In this document: in pieces, positions 1 to 10,340 of the stretch
Numbering within the stretch: position 1 is the stretch's first letter
How the letters are laid out: the number at the start of each line of letters is the position of its first letter
Assembly (NCBI GenBank): GCA_963575745.1
Contig: CAUYUJ010014765.1
Span: 113,501 to 177,500, forward strand
Length of the DNA: 64,000 nucleotides
Reading direction: 5' to 3'
From: Prorocentrum cordatum
Lineage: Eukaryota; Sar; Dinophyceae; Prorocentrales; Prorocentraceae
The notes under the pieces: generated by a model
What the model was told of the DNA's origin: nothing
Seen by the model: only the letters and a program-made list of their open reading frames with translations
The model's database searches: none
Translations under genes and position numbers: made by a program

Positions 1-3000
1 CTCGAGGCCCGAAACGATGCCTCCCCAGGGGGCCCACTCCCCGAAGAGGCACTTCATGGCGGCACAGGCGGTCCCCACTCTTCGGCGTCGTGGGTCGTCA
101 ATGTACTGACCTCCCGAGCCGTCCCCGAAGAGGGCGAGGGTGCCGCCGCTGCTGACGCAATCCTCCCAATTTCGCCCAACCCAGCTCCACCCGCCGCCCC
201 CTCCCAACGATGCAAAGAGCGGGTGCGCGTCATCGCGCGCAGGCAGGCCGCGGAGCCAGCATGCGGGGGCAGCCTCTGCTCCCGCCAGGGCAGAAGGCAT
301 GAGGGCGTCAGAATCCGTGTAGTCCTCGTGGTCGCGGTTGCACGGGCACAGCCAGACCCTGTGCATGAGCGTCTCGTCGGCCCCACCGCACCTAGGACAC
401 GTTGGAGTAGCGTCGCGCCCCGCCTCGATGAGCCGGCTTCTGGGCCATTGCGCCCCCGCGACCACGCAGAGGTTGAGGGCCGCCTGGTCGTACTGGCCCT
501 TCCTCGTGAACTTCTCCGTCTCGTTGGCAACTATGTGGACGTCTGGGCCCCCTCGTTGCAGTCCTTCTCCATGTGGGTGTTTGGAAGCATCCCTCCACAG
601 GCTCCTCTCGAGGGACAGGCAGAACTCGTGGACGAACTCCGCATGGTCCACGTCGTTGCGCTTGTCCTCCCAGTCGGCTTGGCCACTGTGGGGTAGCTGC
701 CACTCCTGGGTGTAGGTCTCGCCTGCCCACGGGGGTCGCGACCACTCCGTCGGCGTCGGAAAGGTCCAGCCTGCGTCCAGGAGGATGGCCTGGATGGCGG
801 AGATGGGCCCCTTGACCTTCCTCCCCTTCTTGTTGCCGTACTTGATCGACTTGTCGTATATCCGCTTCCACGCCTGCGTGACCCGACTGTGGTGTTCTGG
901 GTACTGCATCCAGAAGTTGAGCCACTCAGCGATCGACTGGCGCCTGAGCTCGATCGCGGGGTCCTTCTTCCCCATGACGACGGCGAGGCCTGTAGAGAGG
1001 CAGCGGCCAGGGACCTTCCCCGCCGTGGCCTGGACGGCCTGGCGCCTCTGGTCGAGGAAGGCCGCTGGGGCGAAGCCCATGATCTGGTGGCCGTAGGTCC
1101 CCTGCGGCCTGGATCCCGTGTTCCACGAGCCCTTCGCGATCTTGGCGAGGGAGGCGTGCTTCCTGACCTTGGCCACGATGCGGTAAGTGCGCATCCTCGC
1201 GGTCCTGGCCCTCTTGATTGCCTTGGCGACAACCCGTCTCTTGGCGCCGCCCACGTCGATGCCAAGGTCGACCGCGCTGTTGGCCACCTTGACGTGGTAG
1301 CCCTTCTTCTTGAGACCGCCGTGCACTGCGTAGGCAATCGTCTGGCTGGAGGCGACGACGGTGGTCTTGGGGGAGACCCTGAGCCCCGCACCCGTCATAC
1401 CTTCGAATAGGTCGGCGCAAACCCCGATGAGATCTCCGATGACCTGCTTGGTTTGGCCCTCTGTCCTCGCGACCGTGTCGTCCACGAACGCCCACAGGCC
1501 AGCGTGCGTGTGGTTGGCGTGGGCCCTCTGCAGGATCGGCCCCAGGTAGACCTTGGCGAGCTTGCCGCCATTGCAGCTGCCCGCGACTATGGACCTCTCG
1601 GCCTCTATGATGTCGCTGACCCAGCCGTGCATCCGCAAGTACCTGGGCGCCAGGTAGAGCTGCACCTCCATCGCCACGACAATCGGGGGGAAGTTGACCC
1701 CGATCGCGGCGTCGAAGAGGGCCTCGTAGCAGACCGAGTCGTAGAACTTCTCTACGTCCATCAGCAAGGTCGCGAAGGCAACGCCAAAGGTCGCCGCCGT
1801 CTCGTCAAGGAGCGCCCCGACTAGCGCTGCCCTTAAGGCGCTGGAGCCTTTGATGGCGGTGTCCCAGAACTCCCCGAGCTCCCTGGACCACTCGTCGGTT
1901 GCACTGGAGCGGACCTTGGCCCACGTCTTGGGGATTGTGGGGAGCATGCCCAAGATTCTCTCTCCACCTGCGGGCTTGGGGGCCATGGCCACAATGGTGG
2001 CGCAAAGCTGCTGAGGCCACAGCCCGTTGGCCTCCACCTGGTTGTAGATCTCGGCGAGCTCCTGGATCCCCGTCTCGGGAAGCCTCTGGGTGTCGACGGG
2101 GCCGATGTTGTCGACTCCGCTCGCCTTCTTCGGGTTGGCGGTGCGCACAATGGCCTGTATGTGCTGCGGCTCGATTAGCGGGAGGGGGTCCTCCTTTGCG
2201 AGCCGCATGGCCTTCTCGTGCGCGCTGATTATCTGCTTGGCGTTGCAGCTGTCGGACGCCCAGATGGAGCGCCAGGTGTCGACAGAGTGGTTCATGAGCG
2301 TGGACGGGTCACCCACCGTTCTCTGGAGCTGTTTGTCCTCCAGGCGCGGCGCCTTGGGGTCGGCGACCATGCGGTGCAGCTTGCCTGGTGAGTCCTTCCA
2401 CGCCTGTTTCGCCCAGTCGAGATACCGTTTTCGCGCTCTGCCTGCAGCTCTCGCCATGGCTTTGTGGGACCACTCCATGGTGGTGGCGCTGACGCGGTGC
2501 AGGTCAGCCACGTCACAGTACTCGAGGTTAACGAGCTGGGTCTTCCACTCTTCGATATCCTGCGGGTCGGTCTTCCTGCCGAAGAGCTCCTTGGAGAACT
2601 CAGGGTTCTCTAGGTCGTCCAACTTCTTCATGACTGTCTTGTGGATGTGCTGGCGGGCTTTGGGGCCCTTGCCGTTGGTGACCAGCGCAGTGTACCTCAC
2701 CACAAGGGTACTGAGGTGATGCCACCATGTAGCCTCGGGGTCCTTGAGGCACGCTCTGCCAGGCGAAGCCTTCATCGTCTGCTTGGTGGTCCTGTACCCC
2801 TCTGCCCTGCCCTGGTACTTGGCCCTGTCCTCGACGGGGACCGCGTGCGTCTCCAGGAAGGCGAGCTCCAGGGTCGCGACCCACTGCGCGTACTTCGAGT
2901 TGATATTATCCGCGAGGTTCGGCGCATGGCTGTGGAAGATGTGTCCTCTGCCCTCCTTGGTGCCGACCTTTGCGCCACCGAACGTCGGGAAGTTGCTGAC

Positions 3001-3117
3001 CTCGTCGGCTGCAGCGCCCCAGTACTGCTGGGGGATGACGTGGGGTCCTCCTTGGCCGTCTCGCGGTTGAAGTAGAGGGCGTCGAACTCGTCGCGCAGGT
3101 GCTCTGGTAACCTTCCC
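1..3117 (-). CDS. Element 1 ORF2, reverse transcriptase, CCHC finger and partial RNase H (runs off the window)
   Basis: This is the catalytic polyprotein of a LINE-type retrotransposon, which copies its RNA into chromosomal DNA. The minus frame with codon starts at positions divisible by 3 is open for 1,039 codons, from just after a TAG at 3118-3120 to the left edge. In order I read a linker rich in K, R and W, the pre-palm motif KASGVDNIGP (about 2103-2130), PKPAGGERILGML (about 1950-1980), RT motif A LLMDVEKFYDS with its Asp at 1756-1758, an AGSCNGGKLAKVY stretch (about 1550-1590), and the catalytic FVDD box at 1477-1488. A CCHC finger follows (Cys at 397-399 and 388-390, His 361-363, Cys 346-348). 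An RNase H starts near 123 with LFGDGSGG, the first Asp at 121-123; the rest lies outside. It belongs with the EEP upstream. The length of the open frame argues for a young copy. Confidence 0.88.
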
Positions 3118-3180
3118 CTACTGGTTCGCAACGCCTCCGCACGAGCCTTTGACCTTTTGCTGCTCGGGTCCGCGACCTTC

Positions 3181-4036
3181 TTAGGTCTGGCTCGTGCGGG
3201 GAGGGAGGGCCTTGGGAACCTTTATAGCTTTGTACTGCCACGGCTCGGCGGTGTCCACCGTGATCTGGACGCCGCAGTGGGTCTTCCAGGGGACGTCGTA
3301 GATGGCCTCGATCCCGGCGTGCGTGGCGATGTCCGCTCGTGCGATCGCGTAATCGTACACAGAGCCCGAGCCCTTGTCGCACGTCGCCTCGCAGCTCGGG
3401 TCGGTGAGGATGGTGCCGTTCCATCGCGTGAGCCACGGTTTGTTGTCCCACCAGTGCGGCTCGTAGTTCCAGTCGGCCAGGATGATCCACGGGCCCATGA
3501 GCATGTCCACGAAGGTGGAGATGGAGACCAGGATGTCCCTGTTCGCGCCTTGGCCCCGTAGGCCAGGGCGCAGGCACGCCGCTATGATGACTATGTCGCC
3601 GCTCTTGGAGTGGAGGACTGTCGGCGTGAAACCCACGAACGGCTGCCTCTTGTGGCGCTTGACGCAGTACTCCCTGTAGCCCTCGAACGCGGTCGCCGCC
3701 ACGTCCCCGCGCGCGAGGATCCACTCGCCGCCATGGGCCCCATTGTCCGATGTGTTGGTGGCCACCGCGGGCGTGGCCGACAGCTTCCAGCCGTCCATGG
3801 CGAGCTTGCCAATCTGCTCCGTGATGCCGCACGCGTCGACGTGGGTCTCCGCCAGCGCTATGAGGTGGTACTTGAGGCCTGCGTTGCGACAAAAGTTGGC
3901 GGCCTGTGGCCCCCAAGCCGTTATGTTGCCAAACGGGATCTGGGCCGCCCGCTCGGCCTCTGGGGCGGGTGCACCTGCCGTGGGGGGCCCCCCGGCGCGG
4001 CCCCCATGCCCCCTCAGCCGCTGCGGCCGCTTGCGG
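3181..4036 (-). CDS. Element 1 ORF2, AP-type endonuclease (EEP) domain
   Basis: This is the endonuclease/exonuclease/phosphatase domain that nicks target DNA for LINE integration. About 250 residues show the family landmarks: IALAETHVD (catalytic Glu), SGDIVIIAACLRPG, WIILADWNYEP (variant of GDFN), VYDYAIA (in place of the RIDY box) and WKTHCGVQITV (the C-terminal His). The frame is the same as that of the downstream RT, but it ends at a TAA (3181-3183). For about 165 bp (near 3212 to 3042) the retroelement sequence continues in the next frame (PEHLRDEFDALYFNRETAKEDP), then returns. Two compensating indels are the simplest reading. The EEP frame is open upstream to 5427, but that part is a shadow of ORF1; no AUG sits just before the domain, so ORF2 may be reached by frameshifting or reinitiation. 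Confidence 0.82.
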
Positions 4037-5212
4037 CTACCCCAGCGACGGTGGGGCTCCTGCTGCTGCAGCTGGCGCCATGGTGGCGCCCTTGCCCAAG
4101 CCCTTAGCTGCGTGGGCCAGCTCCCTGGCCCTCGCGGTGGCGGCGATGAGCTCGGCGGCGGCCTTGCGGTCCTCCGCGGAGGGCTCGTCGGTAGCAGGGG
4201 CGGCCCCTCCAGGCTGGCGTGGCTCAGCAGGTGGGGCGGCAGAGCCTCCTGGCGTGCCAGGTTGCGCCTGTCCTCCAGGCGCGGCCGCTGGCTGCTGTTC
4301 CTCTGGTGAAGCGGGAGCGGGTTCAGGATGAGGTTGCTGAGCAGCTGGTTCCTCCCCACTCGGCTTCTTCCGCTTCGCTGGGTTGGTGGTGGACTCCTTG
4401 GCTTGGCGTAGGAGTTCACGTACTTTCTCTTGACCATTGTTGAGCTCGGCCAGGCGCTGGTCAAGCTCTTGCTTCCACTGTTCCATCTGGGCGCGGGTGC
4501 CCTCGTCGTAGATGGAGAGGTCGTCCCACATCGAGCTGTCGACCTTGAAGGCTTCCTGGGGTCCCACTTGTGGTGCTCCGCGTGCAGCTCCAGCAAGCTT
4601 GGCGCTGTGGTCCGCTTGCGCCTTGGCGCATGCGTTCTGTGCATGGGCGAGGTCCAGGGCGGCTTGCTCTTGTTTGGCCACGGCATCGTCGTACCACTGC
4701 TTGGCGGCCTCGACGTCGTCGACCGACTGCTTGAACTTCTTCTCCCTGTCTGTGAGGACTGACACCGCCGACTGGAGCACCTGCTCTGCAGTGCGGGCAG
4801 GCTGCGGCTTGTCGGGCTGCTGGAGGGCGTCCTTGAGGTTGCCGACGAGTTCGGCGTGCTTGGTGTCGCTGAGGAGCGTGCTGAGCGTGGCGATGATGGC
4901 GTCCCTGGTCGGGGCGACGGCCACTGGCTGCTCCTTCCACGGCGGTGGCTTGCTGACTCCTGCCCACGCCCCAGTAGGCTGGCGGTGCTCGGCAGGTGAT
5001 GGGGCCAGCTGCTTGCCACAGTAGAAGCATTCGGACTTCCCCTTCCACGTCCATCGGTATCGACACAGCTTGCAGACCGTGTACTGGCCAGCGAACCTAG
5101 CTGGCGATCCTCGTCCACCTTCGGGGCGTGCACGTCGCGGCCTGGTGCCGCCGTTGGCGGCAGCTCCTCCGTCAGCAGGGGCGGTCCCTCCACCGCGGTC
5201 CGCGGCGGCCAT
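4037..5212 (-). CDS. Element 1 ORF1, zinc-ribbon and coiled-coil protein
   Basis: This is a 391-residue ORF1-type protein, probably an RNA-binding partner of the retrotransposition complex (inferred from position). I chose the ATG at 5210-5212; upstream codons in frame are open only from a GTG at 5248. Near residues 45-70 lies CKLCRYRWTWKGKSECFYCG, a Cys4 ribbon (CxxC, 10 residues, CxxC). Charged and Gln-rich heptad-like stretches follow (KFKQSVDDVEAAKQW; EQWKQELDQRLAELNNGQEK), then a Pro/Ala/Gln-rich tail. It stops at a TAG (4037-4039), and the endonuclease follows in another frame, as in many two-ORF LINEs. The organisation parallels ORF1 of element 2 (finger plus coiled coil). Confidence 0.7.
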   Translation of the reverse strand: MAAADRGGGTAPADGGAAANGGTRPRRARPEGGRGSPARFAGQYTVCKLCRYRWTWKGKSECFYCGKQLAPSPAEHRQPTGAWAGVSKPPPWKEQPVAVAPTRDAIIATLSTLLSDTKHAELVGNLKDALQQPDKPQPARTAEQVLQSAVSVLTDREKKFKQSVDDVEAAKQWYDDAVAKQEQAALDLAHAQNACAKAQADHSAKLAGAARGAPQVGPQEAFKVDSSMWDDLSIYDEGTRAQMEQWKQELDQRLAELNNGQEKVRELLRQAKESTTNPAKRKKPSGEEPAAQQPHPEPAPASPEEQQPAAAPGGQAQPGTPGGSAAPPAEPRQPGGAAPATDEPSAEDRKAAAELIAATARARELAHAAKGLGKGATMAPAAAAGAPPSLG

Positions 5213-5268
5213 CGTCCCACTGCTTCCCAAGGAGCTCTCGCGAGCCACGCGAGGGAGAGATATGGACT

Positions 5269-5370
5269 GGGCGGCAGCTCGCCCCTGGGTGTAGCTGCGG
5301 TGGGCGGCAGCTCGCCCCTGAGTGTAGCTGCGGTGGGCGGCAGCTCGCCCGTGGGCGTGGCTGCAAATAT
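5269..5370 (-). repeat. Three 33-bp tandem repeats in the element 1 leader
   Basis: Three near-identical 33-bp units built on GGCGGCAGCTCGCCC lie between the SL relict and the ORF1 start. The period is a multiple of three, so the overlapping open frame reads as an 11-residue repeat (GELPPTAATPR). This may be a duplicated 5' UTR unit of the retrotransposon. Confidence 0.75.
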
Positions 5371-5433
5371 GAAGAGCACTGAAAGCTGTGGGAGCCTACC
5401 CCAGATCGGCAGTGGTATGGTCACCATTTTGGC

Positions 5434-5455
5434 CTTGAGCCCGAATGGCTACGGA
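5434..5455 (-). other. Relict dinoflagellate spliced leader at the 5' end of element 1
   Basis: Read on the minus strand this is the 22-nt DinoSL with two mismatches (TCCGTAGCCATTCGGGCTCAAG; the canonical core is CCATTTTGGC). It lies about 220 bp upstream of the ORF1 ATG in the sense orientation. DinoSL is added to mRNAs by trans-splicing, so a genomic copy directly upstream of a gene marks a reverse-transcribed mature mRNA. It is not an SL RNA gene, because no splice donor follows it. Confidence 0.85.
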
Positions 5456-5505
5456 GGAGGAGGAGGGGGGGGGAGGAGGAGGAGGAGGAGGAGTGGAGGG
5501 TGGAC
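5456..5505 (+). repeat. (GGA)n tract at the 5' boundary of element 1
   Basis: A short GGA/GGG purine microsatellite abuts the SL relict and may mark the upstream junction of the integrated cDNA. Confidence 0.8.
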
Positions 5506-6303
5506 CCTTGGCCCCTTGAGCCAGGGCGGTCTGGAGAGCTTTTGGGTCGCCTGACGCGTCCCACGGCACGCCCAGACGACCGCGGGACTGCCCCGAGAGG
5601 CCAGAGCACCCCGCCCACGAGGCCCCGAGAATTCATGCTGGAACTCTTTAGTGAAGGGGCCCTGGGGCACACAGATAAATACACACAAATAACAGGATTC
5701 CCCACATTTCCCAATGTTCTCTTGGTTTTTGTCTTCCCCCCCACTTCCCATATTTTCCCATATTTTCTGGGGAATCGACGATTGATTGTGTCTGTGTGTT
5801 CTTTCTCCTCCTGATTTGGCTGGAGTCACCTTAGACGCTCATCAGCTTCTCCGAGGCCTTCTTGGAAATACTCTCAATCTCGACGGCATTCACAAAGAGC
5901 CCCGCACACGGCGCGAGGTTCGCGCGAGCACCCTTTCTAATCAACATCGCATACCTAATTTGGCCAGTTTTCGACCACATATAAGCCAGCGCCGATGCTG
6001 ACCTTAACCTCCCCGGAGTTGTATCCTAACTTGACTGTGGTCTCGCACCAAAAGTCGCTCCGGTGAAGGACCACTCGGCTTTCGGGTCACAGCTTGGCTC
6101 TCTGGCGGCGGTTTGAGGCGATCCAGACACCAGACACCCGACCCCAGAACGCTCTCGGCGAGGCGCAGCTGCTGGAACGCAACCCGAGGCAGGAAGACCT
6201 CCAGGAGCCGACGCAGACTCCCGAAAACCCGTCCGGCAAAGGACGACTCGAACGTGCAACAGAAGAGGGAGGCCTGGAGGCCTCCCACATTCAGGTGGAG
6301 GCC
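5506..6303. other. Unassigned intergenic DNA
   Basis: No coding region, repeat array or RNA gene that I can support. It contains a T-rich stretch around 5690-5810. Open frames here are short and without family signatures. Confidence 0.4.
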
Positions 6304-6460
6304 AGTACACAAGAAACCCAACCCTGAGACCCCAGGACGTCCATGGATTTCTGGTGTGGGAACGCCACGTTTTCCACAGCAAAACCATAGAAACCCAAGA
6401 AACCCAAAGTACCCTGGAGGCGAACAGGGCGTTTCTTGGCCCGGAGGCCTCCCACACAGG
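6304..6460 (+). repeat. Dispersed repeat family B, copy 1
   Basis: This segment (AACCCTGAGACCCCAGGACG, then GGTGTGGGAACG and AGCAAAACCATAGAAACCC) recurs partly at 52398-52465 and in an inverted-duplicated form at 53150-53390. It is a single unit without the palindrome. No coding capacity is evident. Confidence 0.75.
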
Positions 6461-6732
6461 GCTCGAGCGGATGGGGTCGCAGGATCGCGCCGCATCGCAG
6501 ATGCAACGCCGATGCGTCAGCGATGCAGCGGCGACGGCGGCGATTTACGTCGGCGACGCTGGCGTGGAGGACATCGGGCTCCACGCCGCGCCGCACCTCT
6601 GCGGCCCAGTCGCCCGACGCCTCGCGCCATTTTCAGCTCGGGGCCCCCGGAGCTCTGGACGACTTGCGGCTGCTCGCCGGTGGCCCCCGCCAGGAAAAAT
6701 TGGCGGCGAGAGCCGCAAGAGGCATAGAGGTA

Positions 6733-6869
6733 AGTCGGGCGTGTCCCCCTACAGGGGGATTTTGGGCGAAAAAATGAAAAATACTATTAAAACAAAAAAT
6801 ACATAAAACATAGTACTCAAAAATTTTACAATTTTTGAATTTTCCCCCTGTAGAGGGACACGCCCGACT
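6733..6869. mobile_element. 137-bp MITE-like element with TA target duplication
   Basis: Terminal inverted repeats AGTCGGGCGTGTCCC (from 6733) and its complement (to 6869) pair over about 30 bp with one mismatch and continue into CCTACAGGGGG. TA dinucleotides flank both ends (6731-6732 and 6870-6871). The interior of about 75 bp is AT-rich in GC-rich surroundings. There is no coding capacity. The TA duplication is typical of Tc1/mariner-type transposition, but the terminal sequence is not one I recognise. Confidence 0.7.
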
Positions 6870-7732
6870 TAAGCATGGAGGGTCGGGGCTCGAGGGTCGA
6901 GGCTCTGGACGACCTTCCGGGGGCCGGCGAGGGCCATCGGACACCGAGAACGAGTGACAAAAAAAAAAACACGCCAGAAGCAGCGGAGAACTTCCATCGT
7001 CGACGTCGGCATGAAGAAGACCTGGCTCAACATCGAGCCGCATCGAAAGCGCGGCGCGATCCTCCGACCTCACCTGGGAGGCCTGGATGAGCCTCGTTCC
7101 ACCGCTCTGGCGCACCTTGGCCCCACTGACCAGCTTACCCACCTGGGTGGGGATGCGCGCCTGTCCCTTCGGGCCTCGCGGGGCCTACCCCCACTCCGGA
7201 GTGTGGGCTGGTGGGGCCCGAGAGGCAAGGATGGGGATCGGTCTAACGATGCCGACACTCTAACATGTTCGGGGCCCCGAAACCGTTCGGTGACGGACCG
7301 TGCGGTGATGTCGGAAATCCCCAACGGCCTCACCGCACGGTCCGTCACCGCACCGTTTTGGGATCTTGGAGGCCCCAGCTGCGCGAGACGCCCTCGGAGA
7401 ACGACCCAAGTCCCAAAACCGTGCGGTCACCCCGAATCCCCCTGACGCACCACACTGCGTGGTCACCGCACCGTCAGGGGGCCTCGGGAAAAGTTTGGGG
7501 AGGTGGATGCGGTTTCGCACGAAGTTGTGATCCTCAAGCCCTTGTCTCTTCGTAGCTGCGAGCCCTAGTCTCGAAACCCCTGTCCTCCCTATGGCCACAG
7601 ATCTGCGCTTCCCCCTCTCCGAAGCCTCCCCGCTCCCTCGCGAAGCCTCCCCGCTCTCCCTCTTCCGCCCCCCCCAGGCCCTTGTCCAAGGGCCAAAGCC
7701 TTGACCCAGACCCCCGACGTCACGATTTTTTC
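6870..7732. other. Unassigned GC-rich DNA with a hairpin
   Basis: No gene is supported. A perfect 19-bp inverted repeat (7290-7308 and 7330-7348, GTGACGGACCGTGCGGTGA, 21-nt loop) lies inside, and its arms extend imperfectly outward to the GGGGCCCC and GGAGGCCCC flanks. Related CCGTGCGGTCACC and GGTCACCGCACCG words recur at 7420-7475. Confidence 0.55.
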
Positions 7733-7850
7733 ATGACGTTGACCCCACGAGGTCCCGACACATTCCCCGGGACCGGTTTTTCGTCCTGAGTCGTTTTCTG
7801 ACGGCCCTGGGGCCCGGTAAGGACCCCCGGAGGCCGAGAATAGCAGCAAC
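7733..7850 (-). repeat. Dispersed repeat family A, inverted copy
   Basis: Read on the minus strand this carries CTCGGCCTCCGGGGG, GGACGAAAAACCGGTCCCGG and GTCATGAAAAAATCG in the same order as 8653-8790 and 29532-29680 on the plus strand. With the 8653 copy it forms the arms of a long inverted repeat around the purine tract. Confidence 0.8.
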
Positions 7851-8113
7851 AACAACAACAAAAAAAAAAAAAACGTCGCGGTTTTTTCGCGTCGCGAGGG
7901 GGTCGACCCGGGGAGGCCGAACCACCAGAGCCCTGAGGCTGGCGCGTGCCGCCGAGAGGAAGCCGGCCGGGCATGACCGCAAGCCGACCAGGGCCGGCGG
8001 CGCACCCGAGCAGCGCGAGCGCGTGCGCCGGGCCGTCCAGCGCCACGTCGCCGGCGGCGCCTGTCGGCCGCCCCGGGCCGGGGGGGAGAACGGCAGGGAC
8101 AGGATGAACAGGA

Positions 8114-8580
8114 GGAGGAGGAGAAGGAGAAAGGGGGAGGAGGAGGAGGGGGAGGCGGAGGAGGAGGAGCAGGACGAGGAGGAGGGGGAGGAGGAGGAGG
8201 AGGAGGAGGAGGAGGAGGAGGAGGAGGAGGAGGAGGAGGACGAGGAGGAGGAGGAGGAGGAGAGGAGGAGGAGGGAGGAGCAGGACGAGGAGGAGGGTGA
8301 AGGAGGAGGAGGAGGGGGAGGCGGAGGAGGAGGGGGAGGGTGAAGGAGGAGGAGGAGGGGGAGGCGGAGGAGGAGGAGGAGGAAGAGAGGAGGAGGAGGA
8401 GGAGGAGGAGGAGGGGGAGGAGGAGGAGGAGGGGGAGGCGGAGGAGGAGGAGGAGGAGGAGGAGGAGGAGGAGGAGGAGGGGGAAGGAGGAGCAGGAGGA
8501 GGAGGGGGAGGCGGAGGAGGAGGAGGAGGAGGAGGAGGAGGGGGAGGAAAAGGAGGAGGAGGAGGAAGAGGAGGAGGGGA
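8114..8580 (+). repeat. (GGA)n purine tract, about 470 bp
   Basis: Almost pure GGA/GGGGA repeats with a few C interruptions. All six frames are open, giving low-complexity translations (poly-Glu, poly-Gly, poly-Arg, poly-Pro, poly-Ser) that I do not treat as genes. Confidence 0.95.
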
Positions 8581-8652
8581 GCGGCGGCGGCGGGCCGGGC
8601 CCGCCGGGCAGAGCCAGGTGCCCAGGCCCCCTCGGGCAATGAAAAAATCAAG

Positions 8653-8790
8653 ACGGGAGGTTTTTCGCAATTTTCGGCCTCCGGGGGCCCCTGCTGGGCC
8701 TCGGGACCGTAAAAAAACGACTCAGGGCGAGAAACCGGTCCCGGGGAATGGGTCGAGACCTGTGGGGGTCGACGTCATGAAAAAATCATG
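8653..8790 (+). repeat. Dispersed repeat family A, direct copy
   Basis: This is the second arm of the inverted repeat around the GGA tract. Landmarks are GACGGGAGGTTTTTCG, GGGCCTCGGGACCG, GAAACCGGTCCCGGGG and CGTCATGAAAAAATC. Another direct copy is at 29532-29680. Confidence 0.8.
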
Positions 8791-8795
8791 CCGTC

Positions 8796-9119
8796 GGGGG
8801 GCTGGGCTATCGCCCTAAGATCCTGGCGTCTCAACTTTTCCGACCGGGCATTTTCGCCCAAGTTCGGGCCCCAGGACCCTCACAGATCGACCCGGCTTGC
8901 AAGAAGGCGCAGAACGATGGGGTCTATAGGGCTCCAGTCGTGATTTCTCGCGATGTCTCGATTTTTTCGGGACGTCGGATCTCAGGGCGAGGGGGGGGGG
9001 GGCCCTGTCCTCCTCGCACCGTGGAGAGATCGCACGCGGTTGGCCCTCGTCGGCCTCTGGGGGGGCCCCCACCAGGCCCCAGGGTCGTCCAAAAAAGCAG
9101 CTCGGTTGGATAAAAAACT

Positions 9120-9172
<53 letters not shown>

Positions 9173-10085
9173 AAACAACCACAACAACAAAAAAACGGGG
9201 AAGGGCATGGACCTCTGGGGGCGCACGCTGTGGACAAGTCACGAGGTCGGATTGCGGAAGACAGGAAAGGAGGGTGGCAGGATGAGTCAGTGCGGGAGCG
9301 GGAGATCGGATCGGATCGGATCGGAACATGCATCCGGACGGCGACCGTGGCCGCACACCTGATCAGCCTCAGGGCTCTTTCATGGTGTGATCGAGAAGCA
9401 GAGACAAGACATTTCCCTTGCAGGTCCCACCACTCATTACCCAATGCTGTCATAAAGGGCGGGGAAGGGATACGGGCGAGGAGAATCGGAGGGGGGGAGC
9501 GAGGAGGAGCGACACGAGAGAGAGAGAGAGACACAGGTGGGGGCGCGCATGCCGCAGCTGACGTCCTGCCCCTCCACCCTCCCTCCACATCCCCCCCCCA
9601 TTGCGCACTGCACCCACTTAGCTGCCATGTCCGGCGAATATGGCGTCGAACCAGACCCTGATCTCACTACACCAATCTTGCAGACGTGCTGCAGCCGATT
9701 TGTGGCGTAGATTTCTGTCGATGCAAAACCCCAAACCGGCGAGCGAACAACGAAGTGACTTTCGCGTGGAATTGTCTTAATCTTCATTCCTGGCCAAAAA
9801 AATCAACACGAAATCCCACCAGCCCTCTGGACGTCGGTGGTTTAGAGACTTTCCTCTTCCACCCCTCCTTCTTTCCCTTCGGGGAAGTGTTTATCACTGT
9901 TCCCTATTAATAAACACCCCTTCCCCCAGGCGACTGGGGGCCAACCCGAGTCCATGCCGACACCCCCCACCATCCCTTGTAAAAAAACAATACAAAACAC
10001 ACTTTGCCTCCAAATTCGGAACATGCGTAGCCAACCCGATGCGCCCCCCCCCACCATCCCTGTCAAAAAACAATACAGAGTACAC
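8796..10085. other. Unassigned DNA with simple repeats
   Basis: It holds a (TA)n tract passing into (CA)n at 9124-9172, a short GATCG tandem at 9301-9325 and a GA-rich stretch at about 9480-9535. Open frames here are short or shadows of these repeats. I see no gene. Confidence 0.5.
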
Positions 10086-10086
10086 T

Positions 10087-10088
<2 letters not shown>

Positions 10089-10124
<36 letters not shown>

Positions 10125-10336
10125 GGGGCGGGGGCGGGCGGCACGGCGGCGGCGGCGGCGGTGGCGGCAGCGGCCGCGGCTGCGGCGGCGGTTAGGCAGC
10201 GGGGGGCGGCGGGCGGCGGAGGCGGCGGCGGGCAGGCGGCGGCGGGCGGGCGGCGGCGGCGGCGCGGCGGGGGCGGCGGCGGCGGGCAGCGGCGGCGGCG
10301 GCGGCGGCGGCGGCGGAGGCGGCGGCGGCGGCGGCG
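10089..10336 (+). repeat. (GGC)n tract
   Basis: About 250 bp of GGC repeats with CAG and GTG interruptions. It is a trinucleotide microsatellite with low-complexity open frames only. Confidence 0.93.
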
Positions 10337-10340
10337 GATT

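Noticed and set aside
531-1495. Other-frame open frames over the element 1 RT (286 and 189 codons)
   Set aside because: They are shadows of the RT frame in GC-rich DNA; only the frame with FVDD and DVEKFYD carries domain motifs.
5434-5455. SL RNA gene
   Set aside because: There is no splice donor or Sm-site-like sequence after the leader, and ORF1 of a LINE follows instead; the same holds at 23628-23679.
8114-8580. Long Glu/Gly/Arg and Pro/Leu/Ser frames over GGA/TCC tracts (also 11304-11676, 61820-62075)
   Set aside because: Microsatellite translation with no non-repeat coding flank.
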